Assembly: GCA_945643635.1 (NCBI GenBank)
Contig: CALZFC010000006.1
Coordinates: 11,890,001 to 11,954,000 of the forward strand
Direction: 5' to 3'
DNA: 64,000 nucleotides
Source: Allodiplogaster sudhausi
Lineage: Eukaryota; Nematoda; Chromadorea; Rhabditida; Diplogasteridae
The translations under genes and the position numbers were made by a program. This document shows, in pieces, positions 55,108-64,000 of this stretch (positions are counted from its first letter, which is position 1; each line of letters opens with the position of its first letter). The notes under the pieces were generated by a model. The model worked only from the letters and a program-made list of their open reading frames with translations, had not been told where the DNA came from and made no database searches.

Positions 55108-58100
55108 TTAGTTGTCCACGATGCGTGTGAAATGAACTCGCAGATTCTCCGGCCAGATGGTTCCCGATTCTCGAGCCGAGAGCTCCAGCTGAAAAGAATT
55201 TTTATATAGCTTCTTTTTCACTGGTATTCCTTAGAACATTTTCCACGTTGTAAGCGACGGAAGGAAAAAAATAAAACATAGAAAGAAGATTGCATCAAAG
55301 TGAACAGACCTCATCACCTCCGCAGCCTTCTTTCGAGAGATGAAATTGCGTGAGGAGAAGAGCGAGAGTCATGCGAATCTCCAGTAGAGCCAGTCGCATG
55401 CCAATGCATTGACGAGGCCCAATTCCGAATGGAGTGAAGGAGGCGAGTCTCGGCTGCTCGGCAGAGGGATTCTCAGGCTTGGTCGACAGCCATCTGATAG
55501 TTGCTTTCAACAAGTTTACCTCTTCCATTAACAAGGGACAACAAACCGATCAGGCCTGAAGGAGTCAGCGTCTTCTCCCCAGAGACGGCAGCTTCTGTGG
55601 AGGCTCCAGGTGTCAACCAGGACATCGACTCCCTCGTGAATAAAAACTCCCGGCTTCAACTCAATCGATGACGTACAGCGACGTGTTTGGAGGCTGAAAG
55701 GCATCTAATTTACTTCAACGAAGAAAACAAATATAATTAAATAATTCATAAGATAGAAAAGACAAGGAAATAGTGGCTTGACTAACGGAGAGGCGTGAGG
55801 AAATATCCGGAGGCATTCCATAATGATTGCATTGAGAAGAGGGAGGTTGGAGAGGGAAGACAGAGAGAGATCACACTCTTTCAACTCGGTGCGGGCGTTC
55901 GCCTCAAACATTTTAGTTTTTTTTAGTGTATATTAGTTTAATGTACGATAAATAAATAAATAATAAACATTGTGGTTTCCTAAGGAGAAATGGAATATAT
56001 AAAGTACCTGGATATCTGGATGGAGAGCGAGGAGATGAGTGAGAAGTGAGAGAGTGTTCGCTGTTGTGTCGAAGCCAGCAAGAGAGACAAATCGGAGAGT
56101 AGCGGAGAGCTCATGAAGAGAAAGAATACAGTAGGATTTGAAGGCAGCCGAAAGAGCTGAATGAAGGGCCAGAACAAGAAGTCTACCGCTCAGTGAGCAA
56201 GAGGTTGACAATGAGAGCGCAGATGGTAAAGGTGGCAACTAAACTCGTGAGACAAGTGTCGCGTTGCTTGTGATAAGCTGCTGCTGAGAAGATTGTCCTC
56301 TGGATTCTCTCTTGGGAACTCTTTCGAGACTCGTTCTTTCAGCTGTTCCAACACACTCCACGACACGGCTTCCTGAGCTTCACGGAGAGGAGAATCCACA
56401 AATCGCTTTTCAAAATATTCTTCATTAATTTGTTTATACGAATTATAAAGCTGCTTCTTAAAGGGGATCTTTGCTAACCTCGCTATCCGTTGAAGCATTT
56501 GCAGAAGTGAGTTTGTCCCTTGTTATCCTAGCTATCCTTCCAGAGTAGATCTCCACTGCCGAGACTCTTCCGGAGACAAAGGATAGTAGAGTATTCATCT
56601 CCCTTCTCAGCCAAGAGTGCACCCAGCGAAGTTGCGGGAGAACATCTACAAATCAGTGAAAAATGAAAGTCTAAAATATTAAAATAATGATTTAGAAAAT
56701 ACATATGACGCGCTTTGCGAGTGAATCGTAAGGAAGCCAAAGAGCCGGGGACCCGGCAAAATTAGATTTCGCTCAAAAGCTCTGTATAGGTACTTTTTAA
56801 CACGCTGAAACGATTGGAATGGGTCCGGGAGTCTAAAATCGCCAGTTTGGCGAGCTATGCGAGGTTTTAAATTCGAGAGCCCGATGAAACTTGCAGAGAT
56901 GGTCGCACATTCCCGTTCGCTGTTTCGCACACAATAAAGCAATATCCGTGAAAATTTGGTAATAAATAGACAAGATATTGCTTTATAAATCAACTAAAGT
57001 AGAATTTGAAAATATTCACTTTTACGGTCTTAGAGACCTCTAGACTTTGGAGAGGCGTCATTCTCTTATATGGAAAATAATCATGGGTTTTCTATTTTAC
57101 GTTGTAGAGCAAAAAATTGTCTTTCCAATGAGCTATAGTATGCCAGATATCGACGAGGTCTTTTATGTTTCCCAGTCATAAAACTGTTGAAATACGCGGT
57201 TTCAGCGTTTCTTTGTCATATTCACCGGGCAAGGTAAGAAGTAAGGCATTATCTTCCGAAATCCGACTACCTTAGCGTAGTGGGAACGAGTTGGAATCGG
57301 AATCCAAGGGACCAGGGTTCGATGCCTCGGGCGAGCAAAACGTTTTGCCCGACAATTAAAAAATTTGTTTTGAATTAAAATTTTATTTAAACAATTACAT
57401 AAAAACCTACATAACTTCCTTAGACTACTTTCATGCGGTATATCGCCTGTGTTACGCTTTCGGAGTGGGTAGCGCCCAAGTAAAGTGCATGCCGATGCAC
57501 AGACACTGAACCGTGCGTATTTCAACAGTTTTATGATTGGGAAACATAAAAGACCTCGTCGGAATCTGACGTGCTATACCTCATTGGAAAGATAATTTAT
57601 TTCTCTACAATTTAAGATAGAAAACCCATGATTATTTTCCATATAAGAGAATGACGCCTCTCCAAAATCTAGAGGTCGCTGAGACCGCAAAAGTGAATAT
57701 TTTAAAATTCTACTTTAGCAGCCTTATAAAGCACTATCTTGTCCACTTATGATAAAAATTTCATTGATATTGCTTTATTGTGCGCGAATCAGCGAGCGCG
57801 AACGTGCGGCCATCTCGGCAAGTCTCACCGAGCACTCGTATTTTGAACCGCGCACAACTCGCCAAAATGACGTTTTCAGACTCCCGGACCAATTCCAATA
57901 GTTTCGCCGTGTTAAAAAGTACCTATGAAGGACTTTTGTGCGAAATCTATTTTTGCCGGGTCCCCGGCCATTTTGATACTCTCGCAAATCGCGTCATATG
58001 TACATAACATATGTATGTATGTATATCACGAGTAAACAAAAAAGAACAGTAGATAACTGAATAGATAAACAAGTAAATGGTAACTGAGACTTAGAAGTTA

Positions 58101-59358
58101 AAAAAATTAAATGATTAAGAATCTGACGGGCCAAGCGAAGAGTCGGAGGACTTCGCCTCTTCGCGAACTCTTGGATGACGAGTTCGTAGTCGGCTGCCGT
58201 TGGTTGTGGAGAGTCAAGACCAAAGCAAGTAGCAGCGATGACTCGCGTGGTGTGGCTCTGGAATAATCTGTAGAGAGATAACACGGATAACAGAACAGAG
58301 AGAGAGAGTCCCTTCCAGACAACAACCAACCGATGGACATCCACTACAGCTGACTGAGATGGCAGGGCGGAGATGAAGAGCTCTGTCAGGTGAAGCAGAG
58401 TCGGGTAAGCCTAGGAGGCAATTTTAACACTTTCTTTTTAGTGTCTTCAATTTATTCTACTAATTCTCTTTGTTTTTTGCTTCTTCATTCTCTCTCTTGT
58501 TCTCTCTCTCTCACTCTCTCTCTCTCTCTTTCTTTCTTTCTCTGTCCAGCTCATTCTCCTTCTCTCACTATTTTTCTCTCCCTTTGAGTCTGACTTTGTC
58601 AAGGGATGATTGAGTGAAAGCAGTGGACAAGACACTCCGAATCCGCTTCCATCTCTGGCCGCGAGCAGCGAAGACGTGGACTGAAGAAGCAGACGCAGAG
58701 TCTTCTTCTGCTGCATCCAACTACAAAACACAACTCGATCTTTGCCACTTTCCCAGGTGCAGAACTGATAACGAACGAAATGCCTTTCATATCTTTGACA
58801 CAAGAGAGAGAGAGAGAAGAGAGAAAGAGAGAGTGAGAGAGAGAGAGAGAAGAAGAATGAAGGGGGAGAAGAATTGCCATACCGCTCTTGCATGAAAGTG
58901 AGAGAAGTGCTTGACGCTGATGAGGTAAACAAGCTCAGGGTCGGCCGTAACGATTGTAGGGCGCGCGCCATTTAGAAGAGCGAGGGAGAGAGAAGAGGAT
59001 GAGAGAAGCAGACGATGCCATTCTTGGAAGGAGAAAGGGGAGAAGAAGAGGTCGAGATGGCAGGAGAGGGGGAGTGCCATGACAGCGGCAGCAACGGCAC
59101 TCCGCTCTCTTCCAGCACACGTTCTATGCACGTGCGTCTGTAATCAAAACAACTCTACAGTATCCTCAGCAAATACGCCCTCCAGATAACACTGTGTTAT
59201 ATGTATGTGTTCAGCATATAAAAAGAAAAAAGGTAACACGCTTTCCTAGAGGAACAGAAGAAATGACGAATACTCGGAACTGCTTGTGCACTGACTGACC
59301 TGTAGAGGGCGAGTAGCCAGAGCAGAAAGAGCACAGCGAGCCAGATGAGAAGAGCCAT
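55108..59358 (-). CDS. Cytochrome P450, clan 3 type
   Basis: A microsomal heme monooxygenase. The start is ATG at 59358 with membrane anchor MALLIWLAVLFLLWLLALYR. Leftward exons give PTIVTADPELVYLISVKHFSHF (about 58990-58910), the C-helix GQRWKRIRSVLSTAF (about 58670-58610; W-x3-R contacts a heme propionate), an exon at about 58340-58125 containing VIAATCFGLDS, exons at 56650-56220, the I-helix LAGFDTTANTLS (about 56085; oxygen-activation A-G-x-D-T), the K-helix ECLRIFPHASP (about 55835), a region with WGEDADSFRPDRF (about 55590-55540), and the heme loop FTPFGIGPRQCIGMRLALLE (about 55445-55385; Cys is the heme ligand). The stop is at 55108. FGxGPRxCIGxR and the I-helix resemble CYP3/CYP13-type P450s. 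A large fold-back element sits in the intron between the 58125 and 56650 exons. Middle exon joins are approximate. Confidence 0.88.
56700..58002. mobile_element. 1.3-kb fold-back element with ~510-bp inverted arms
   Basis: The left arm 56700-57213 and right arm 57497-58002 are long imperfect inverted repeats. Both outer ends read TACATATGACGCG inwards, and pairing continues with few indels to the inner ends, where both arms share AAAACTGTTGAAATACGC. The spacer is about 283 bp. If the terminal TA is a target duplication, this suits a Tc1/mariner-type non-autonomous relative, but superfamily is unproven. No transposase is encoded. It lies wholly in a P450 intron. Confidence 0.88.
57266..57337 (+). 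other. tRNA-like segment in the fold-back loop
   Basis: TAGCGTAGTGGG fits a polymerase III A box and GGTTCGATGCC a B box, about 44 bases apart as in a tRNA. Between them TTGGA and TCCAA pair around a seven-base loop ATCGGAA, which would place CGG at the anticodon (proline). The acceptor ends do not pair and the T stem has a mismatch, so this is a tRNA relic or a SINE-type head, not a working tRNA. Confidence 0.5.
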
Positions 59359-60090
59359 GGGGTGTCTGTTCTTGCTACGTGAGATGCCAGGACAGCCCTT
59401 CCCTCCCTCTCCCTATCACTTCCCTCTCCCGCCTCTTTGATACCAACAGGTTGTTTCTTTTTGGAGGCGATAAGCACAGGTGCTCGAGAAAGACAAGACA
59501 CAATGGAGACAGCGGAAGTCACAAAGAAGAATATTTGCATTGCCTTCCGCTTGGCAATCACAGACGGAGCTGCCCAGATACATTCATTAGTATCTAAATC
59601 GTTGAAATACAAAGTTTGTACGAACTGGTGCAAAAAAGGCAACAGAAATTCTGAAGTCTTTCTTTCATCACTTGATTCTCTTTCAATCACACACTCGCAT
59701 TTCCTGTTCCTGCCTTTATTTCCTTTAATTCACTTTTGCGATCTGTGCCATTGTTCACTACTGCAAGAATTTGGCAGAAAGAGTACGTCCAAACTCCAGT
59801 TTCCTGCTTTTTATTGGCTTCAAACTATTTTTATCAGACTACAACAAGCACCAAACTAAAGGACGTCAGCATGTTTTAGCAGAGGAACATCACAATTACC
59901 TTGGAGATCATTAGAGAACAACGCAGATCAAAGAAAAACCGTTACTGTGGTCTCGAACTCTCCGACCGGTTCCAAGAAAGAAAAGCGATCGTGTTATAAA
60001 AAAAACATGCTTTACATGTCTGCCATAATTCATGCTTTGCATGTTGAGATCTCTTGAGAAACAACTGAATTTTGATAAATACTATGCGAA
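59359..60090. other. Intergenic, no gene seen
   Basis: About 0.7 kb between the P450 start and the MED27 stop, both on the minus strand. Mixed composition with frames on both strands that show no family resemblance. Presumed P450 promoter and MED27 3-prime end. Confidence 0.5.
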
Positions 60091-60532
60091 TCATCGGCAT
60101 CCATCATGGTAGGCCTGCTTGGCATTTCGCAGATCATAGTTGACTGGAGGAAGGAAGCCTTTCATGACTCGACGACACGTCTTGCACACTGTATCCAAGC
60201 AGTTGTGAACCTGCAAGGGACACAGGCATGAGTGGCGAAGAACACGGAGAGAAGAACAGAGTTTACTACAAATTAATTACACTGTCAACAGCTATACTAA
60301 CACAAATCTAAGGCAAACTTATAAAAAAAACTTATTAAACTGCTAAAACTTATAAAAAAAAAACTTATTAAACTTATTAAAAAGTGCTAAAATCCTCCGC
60401 CTTGAAATAAAGAAGAGGCATAAATCCGGTGAATACGTATAGCCATTCTACTGAGGAGCCCAATTTGGGTTGGTCAATTGAAGCGGCACTCTTTTGTAGC
60501 GAATGGCGAGGGAGAGAGAATTGGAAGAAGGC

Positions 60533-60580
<48 letters not shown>

Positions 60581-61901
60581 GAGACAGATAGAGAGACAGA
60601 GATACAGAGATAGACAACAAAGTGGAAGAAAGAGAAAAGAATGATACCTTGGCCAGTAGAATGATGTAGTTGAAGAAGGTCTTGTACTCTGAGATGGTGG
60701 CGGCATTCGTAGCGAGATGGACATTCGTGACGGAAGTGAGCTTGCGGTAGACGAGGTAGCGACTCTCCACTCGCAGATCCAATCTCCGCTCTCCGTACTC
60801 CGTTACGTAAGACCAATCTTCGTGCGGGGCTATCATCACGGCCCTTAGGTTTCATCCTTTTTATCTCTTATCATTACTTGCGATAGCGAGTCAGGTTGTG
60901 AATGGCACGAAAATATCCCCGCCCCTAGGAAATATGCCAACCGATCGATCACTGCGTTATTTGCAATTATGATCATCTTCTGTAGGCAGACGAATTGTTT
61001 CGACTCTGTGAAGGCACCAGAACGAAGCTGAAATCGAAGCGTTTGCAATGGAAAAAGATACGAATCAACACGAAGAAAAAATTTACAAAGAAAAAGAGAA
61101 GTAAAATAATATTTTAAAAAAAAGGAAATCGAGAATAGAAATAGATAACGAAGATACCTCGAAAATACAGAAAGTGGCAGAGGACTCGAGGATCTGGCAG
61201 ACGATTCCAGACTTCCTCCCATGCAATTCCTTGAGAAGACGGTGTATGTGCTCATCGAAGACAGCGTGGAGATTCTCATTGGCATCAGTGTGAGGAGGGG
61301 CCGAGGACATCACCATCGAGGACTGGCGACGACGCGTTTGGCGTTGGAATTCAGACAGATACGCGTTCATTTGCTGAAGAGAACAGGAACATCAAACTGC
61401 TTTCCAATTCAGTCAAGCTATCTCTGTATAAACTGGTGAAGATCAGAACAAGGACGAATGAATGCTAATAAGATAGACTGACATAAGTGCCCTCGTTGTA
61501 GTTGCAGCTGTCGATGAGTGCCTCGATGACATCCCTGTAGGCAGGGTCTCCTTGCTCCTCCTGATAGATTGCGCGTAGTCTCTCAATCTTGTCCAGTGCC
61601 GGCAGGCGGTCAGGAAGGGTCTTGGCAATGCCCTCGAGCTGGTCGTAGTTCTCGTTGATCTTGGCACAAACGGGTTGGAGGATGGCAGCCAGGTGGTGGG
61701 GGGAGTCGTCTTCGTCCATGGCAGTCACCAGCTGAGACTGCATCTTCAGCACCCGCGACCGGAGATGCCGCACCAGGAAGATGCCTCAGCACAAATTTCC
61801 TTTCCATCTCATTTTAATAGTCGCCCAAGGTTCTTAAAGGAGGATGAAAACGTAAACTAACAATTATTGCACTTTCCCTCGAGCAGCTGTTGTGAAGTCA
61901 T
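60091..61901 (-). CDS. med27: Mediator complex subunit 27 (MED27)
   Basis: MED27 belongs to the upper tail of Mediator, which links activators to RNA polymerase II. The start is ATG at 61901 (MTSQQLLEGKCNN). A GTTAGT donor follows and the next exon (about 61788-61487) supplies LVRHLRSRVLKMQSQLV and a helical region with LEGIAKTLPDRLPALD. Further exons: about 61370-61160 (VFDEHIHRLLKELHGRKSG), 61030-60895 (LQKMIIIANNAVIDRLAYF, like the vertebrate LGKVLKVIVVMRSLFIDR segment), about 60830-60650 (YGERRLDLRVESRYLVYRKL; ISEYKTFFNYIILL) and 60210-60091. The last exon has CKTCRRVMKGFLPP and ends AYHDGCR, reproducing the C-x2-C ... LPP ... H-x2-C zinc-binding end of MED27. It lies about 270 bases downstream of the next minus-strand gene, close enough for possible co-transcription in a nematode. 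The N-terminal half is diverged; identity rests mainly on the C-terminal half. Confidence 0.75.
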
Positions 61902-62170
61902 CTTCCTTTCTATTAGATGAGACGGAAAAGGATTCCCCGCATCCAAATAATACTAAATCATATAAAATACGCCAGCAGTAAAATAACAATATCCACACGT
62001 GAGACATTCACATGAAAATATAAATTTTTATCGTGGTTACAATTATGTCAGGAAATCAACTACAATTTAATCCGGATCATTGCTGATTTTGAATCAAAGA
62101 ATGATGCAAACGATATAACAATCAACAAATAAAAGTTACCCGTTCATAAGATATCATAATAAGAACTCTT

Positions 62171-63757
62171 TCACTCCTTCATGACACTTAAGTCACTAGT
62201 CTTCGACACCTTGGGAAACTTCTCCTCGGGGCGATAAAAGGTGTAGGGTGAGCGGAGGAGATAGTGGGTTGCAGGGAGAGTCTCAGCGGGGGAGGGGGGC
62301 TCAGGGAAGAGATCAGAGTCCTTGGCATTGGGGTCGAAGATGAAAGTGCTCGAGCTGTTCGCATCCAACGAACGCCACAACTCATTCCCATAGGTGCACC
62401 GCCACGAGTTGCATTCATACGCAGTCATGACGCAGTCAAGCTTACGGCGCACGTCCAGGTTCGTGGAAGATGTCAGAAACATCTAAAAGCACTGACTGTG
62501 CCCATCAAAAAAAATTGTTTCGCTCTCCCTCTCTCTCTCTGTCTCGATCTATCTCCCTCTCTCTATCTCTCTCTCTTGCCACCTCTTTTTTTCTCGTTCT
62601 CTCTTTCTCTCTCTCTCTCGCTCTTTCTCATTCCAAATTTCAAATAAAATGACAAACATCCTCCTTGAAGTTGAATCCCTCTGGCGGGTCAATCTTGAGA
62701 TCCATAAGAGGCATGGGAGTGCCGGTGAAGGGAGTTGCAACGAGGGGGTACATGCGAGGAGGAATGCATTTTCCATAGACTTCAAGCGTGTGAGTCTCTT
62801 CTTCTTCTTCTCTTCAGTTTCCTTCACAACCTGCAAATCTGTTCAAGTAAGATCTCCCGCCAATTCTGCTCTAATCGTAAGAATATGACAGAAGAATACA
62901 AAGCAAAAGGGAAGGAGGAAAAGCGAACATTCTCCTCGATTCCAGCGAGTCCAATGCCAGTGAAGACGGGTTCGTCCACGGAGACTGCCAGGATGCGCCC
63001 CTCTATGCTCCAGAGGGGAAGCTGCTTCTGCAAGCAATTCTTCTATTGGTATTCCAGAACAGCCGAATTAACCTGGAGTCAAACCTAATCGTAGGTATCT
63101 TGTAACCCTTCGTGTATAAGCAATTCTACTTCAGACTGTTAAGCTTCCAAAGAAACAAATAAAAGTAAAAATATGCTTCTAAACAAAAAAAATAGGATGA
63201 AGAATTGACAATAGCTTTCTGCTGATCCGCCAGGTCGAGCATGTCCAATTTGGCAACGGAGCGATCGATGTGAAGAGTTGTGAGCGAAGGGAAATGCGCA
63301 GAGAGAACCTCAATCAACTCCATTCATTACATTAAGTGTGAACTATTATCCACGACAAAATTGAGCAGAACAACTTAGAACAACAAAAATTCAAAGGTTA
63401 GACAAAGGAAAGACGAATCATGCACAAACCCGAAACAGTTCTTCCTCTTCCATGTACGAGGGATAATTGGAAACGTAGACGCTGTACACTTGGCTAAGAC
63501 ATAAGACAGACCAAGACATGTAAACGGACAAGGAAAGGACTAGTAGGCAGAAAAAAACCTCGTCTTCCTCGCAGATCCAGCCGAGATCATTTCGCCCATC
63601 TTCTTCCAAGTCTCGAACTAGACAACGCACAGTTATCATTTTCTCAGGACTTTCCACCGTCAGCCATCCGACAAGGAGAACTACCTTCTCCAGGCATTCC
63701 TCGTCACATTGAGTAATCAAAGTAGATAAATACCACGATATAACAAATGAAGCCTCC
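62171..63757 (-). CDS. Unidentified conserved-looking multi-exon gene (partial)
   Basis: Six in-series exon candidates show clean coding composition. Rightmost, about 63757-63575 gives CLEKVVLLVGWLTVESPEK and an acidic stretch. About 63485-63430 gives VYVSNYPSYMEEEELFR. About 63323-63195 gives LIEVLSAHFPSLTTLHIDRS and LDMLDLADQQKAI. About 63033-62925 gives LPLWSIEGRILAVSVDEPVF. About 62790-62660 gives YGKCIPPRMYPLVATPFTG and MDLKIDPPEGFNFKE. The last exon (about 62482-62171) contains RKLDCVMTAYECNSWRC and YRPEEKFPKVSKTSD. No signal peptide or start Met was found, so the gene probably begins right of this window. I do not recognise the family. Proline-rich and Cys/Trp segments in the C-terminal half suggest a structured enzyme-like domain, but that is only an impression. 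Confidence 0.55.
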
Positions 63758-64000
63758 TGATGTGATACACTATAACTTTATCAGCATTTCTCATATACGC
63801 AAGCATAAATTAATATAAACCTCTCTAAATATCCCTTGATAAATCTTTCGGCTATATAAAACTACCATACCCAAGGGGAAAGAAACAACAGTTCGAAAGA
63901 GGGGAACGGATAATGATAGCATATTCTGAATACAATGGGGGAGCGGGTGACTATCAGATAATCGTAGCACACAAAAAGAATCACAACTCCAAAGACAAGT
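63758..64000. other. Edge of window, no gene assigned
   Basis: AT-rich sequence that may be an intron or 5-prime flank of the unidentified minus-strand gene. No exon could be supported. Confidence 0.4.

Overview
The window is nuclear DNA from a small-genome animal, most likely a nematode. All the recognisable genes are eukaryotic, broken by short GT-AG introns, some under about 60 bases. One gene (53672-54890) belongs to the transthyretin-like (TTL) family, which is characteristic of nematodes. A beta-catenin still aligning along the canonical armadillo array, rather than the diverged Caenorhabditis types, suggests a lineage outside the rhabditids, but this is inference. The DNA between and inside genes is saturated with GA/CT microsatellites.

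Layout. From 1706 to about 42240 nearly everything is on the minus strand: beta-catenin/armadillo (1706-6453), a 4.6-kb microsatellite-rich gap, an SLC49/MFSD7-like transporter of the FLVCR family (11120-14744), sorting nexin 17 (16709-18998), a receptor tyrosine kinase-like gene (19923-25630), a small secreted cysteine-containing protein candidate (26087-26413), another repeat-rich gap, two head-to-tail beta-tubulin genes (30474-34140 and 34718-38274), and an equilibrative nucleoside transporter (39503 to about 41815). NUP133 (42557-52911) then runs on the plus strand, divergent from the transporter. It is followed by the TTL gene. The last part is minus strand again: a cytochrome P450 (55108-59358), Mediator subunit MED27 (60091-61901) and a multi-exon gene I could not identify (62171 to about 63757, probably continuing off the edge).

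Mobile DNA. A NUP133 intron holds a complete-looking BEL/Pao-type LTR element (45975-50577) with a 5-bp target duplication and two LTRs that differ at only a few bases apart from one large indel. Its internal region encodes one long Gag-protease frame and no reverse transcriptase or integrase, so it appears non-autonomous and young. A P450 intron holds a 1.3-kb fold-back element (56700-58002) with arms of about 510 bases and a tRNA-like segment in its loop. An intron of the SLC49 gene contains a 100-nt hairpin shaped like a microRNA precursor.

The genes are mainly housekeeping and developmental (Wnt/adhesion, endosomal recycling, nuclear pore, transcription, microtubules, membrane transport) and do not form one pathway. 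I found no clear novel multi-gene system. The most distinctive material is the mobile DNA, the hairpin, and the unassigned gene at the right edge. Exon limits are read by eye from splice signals and protein similarity and are approximate.
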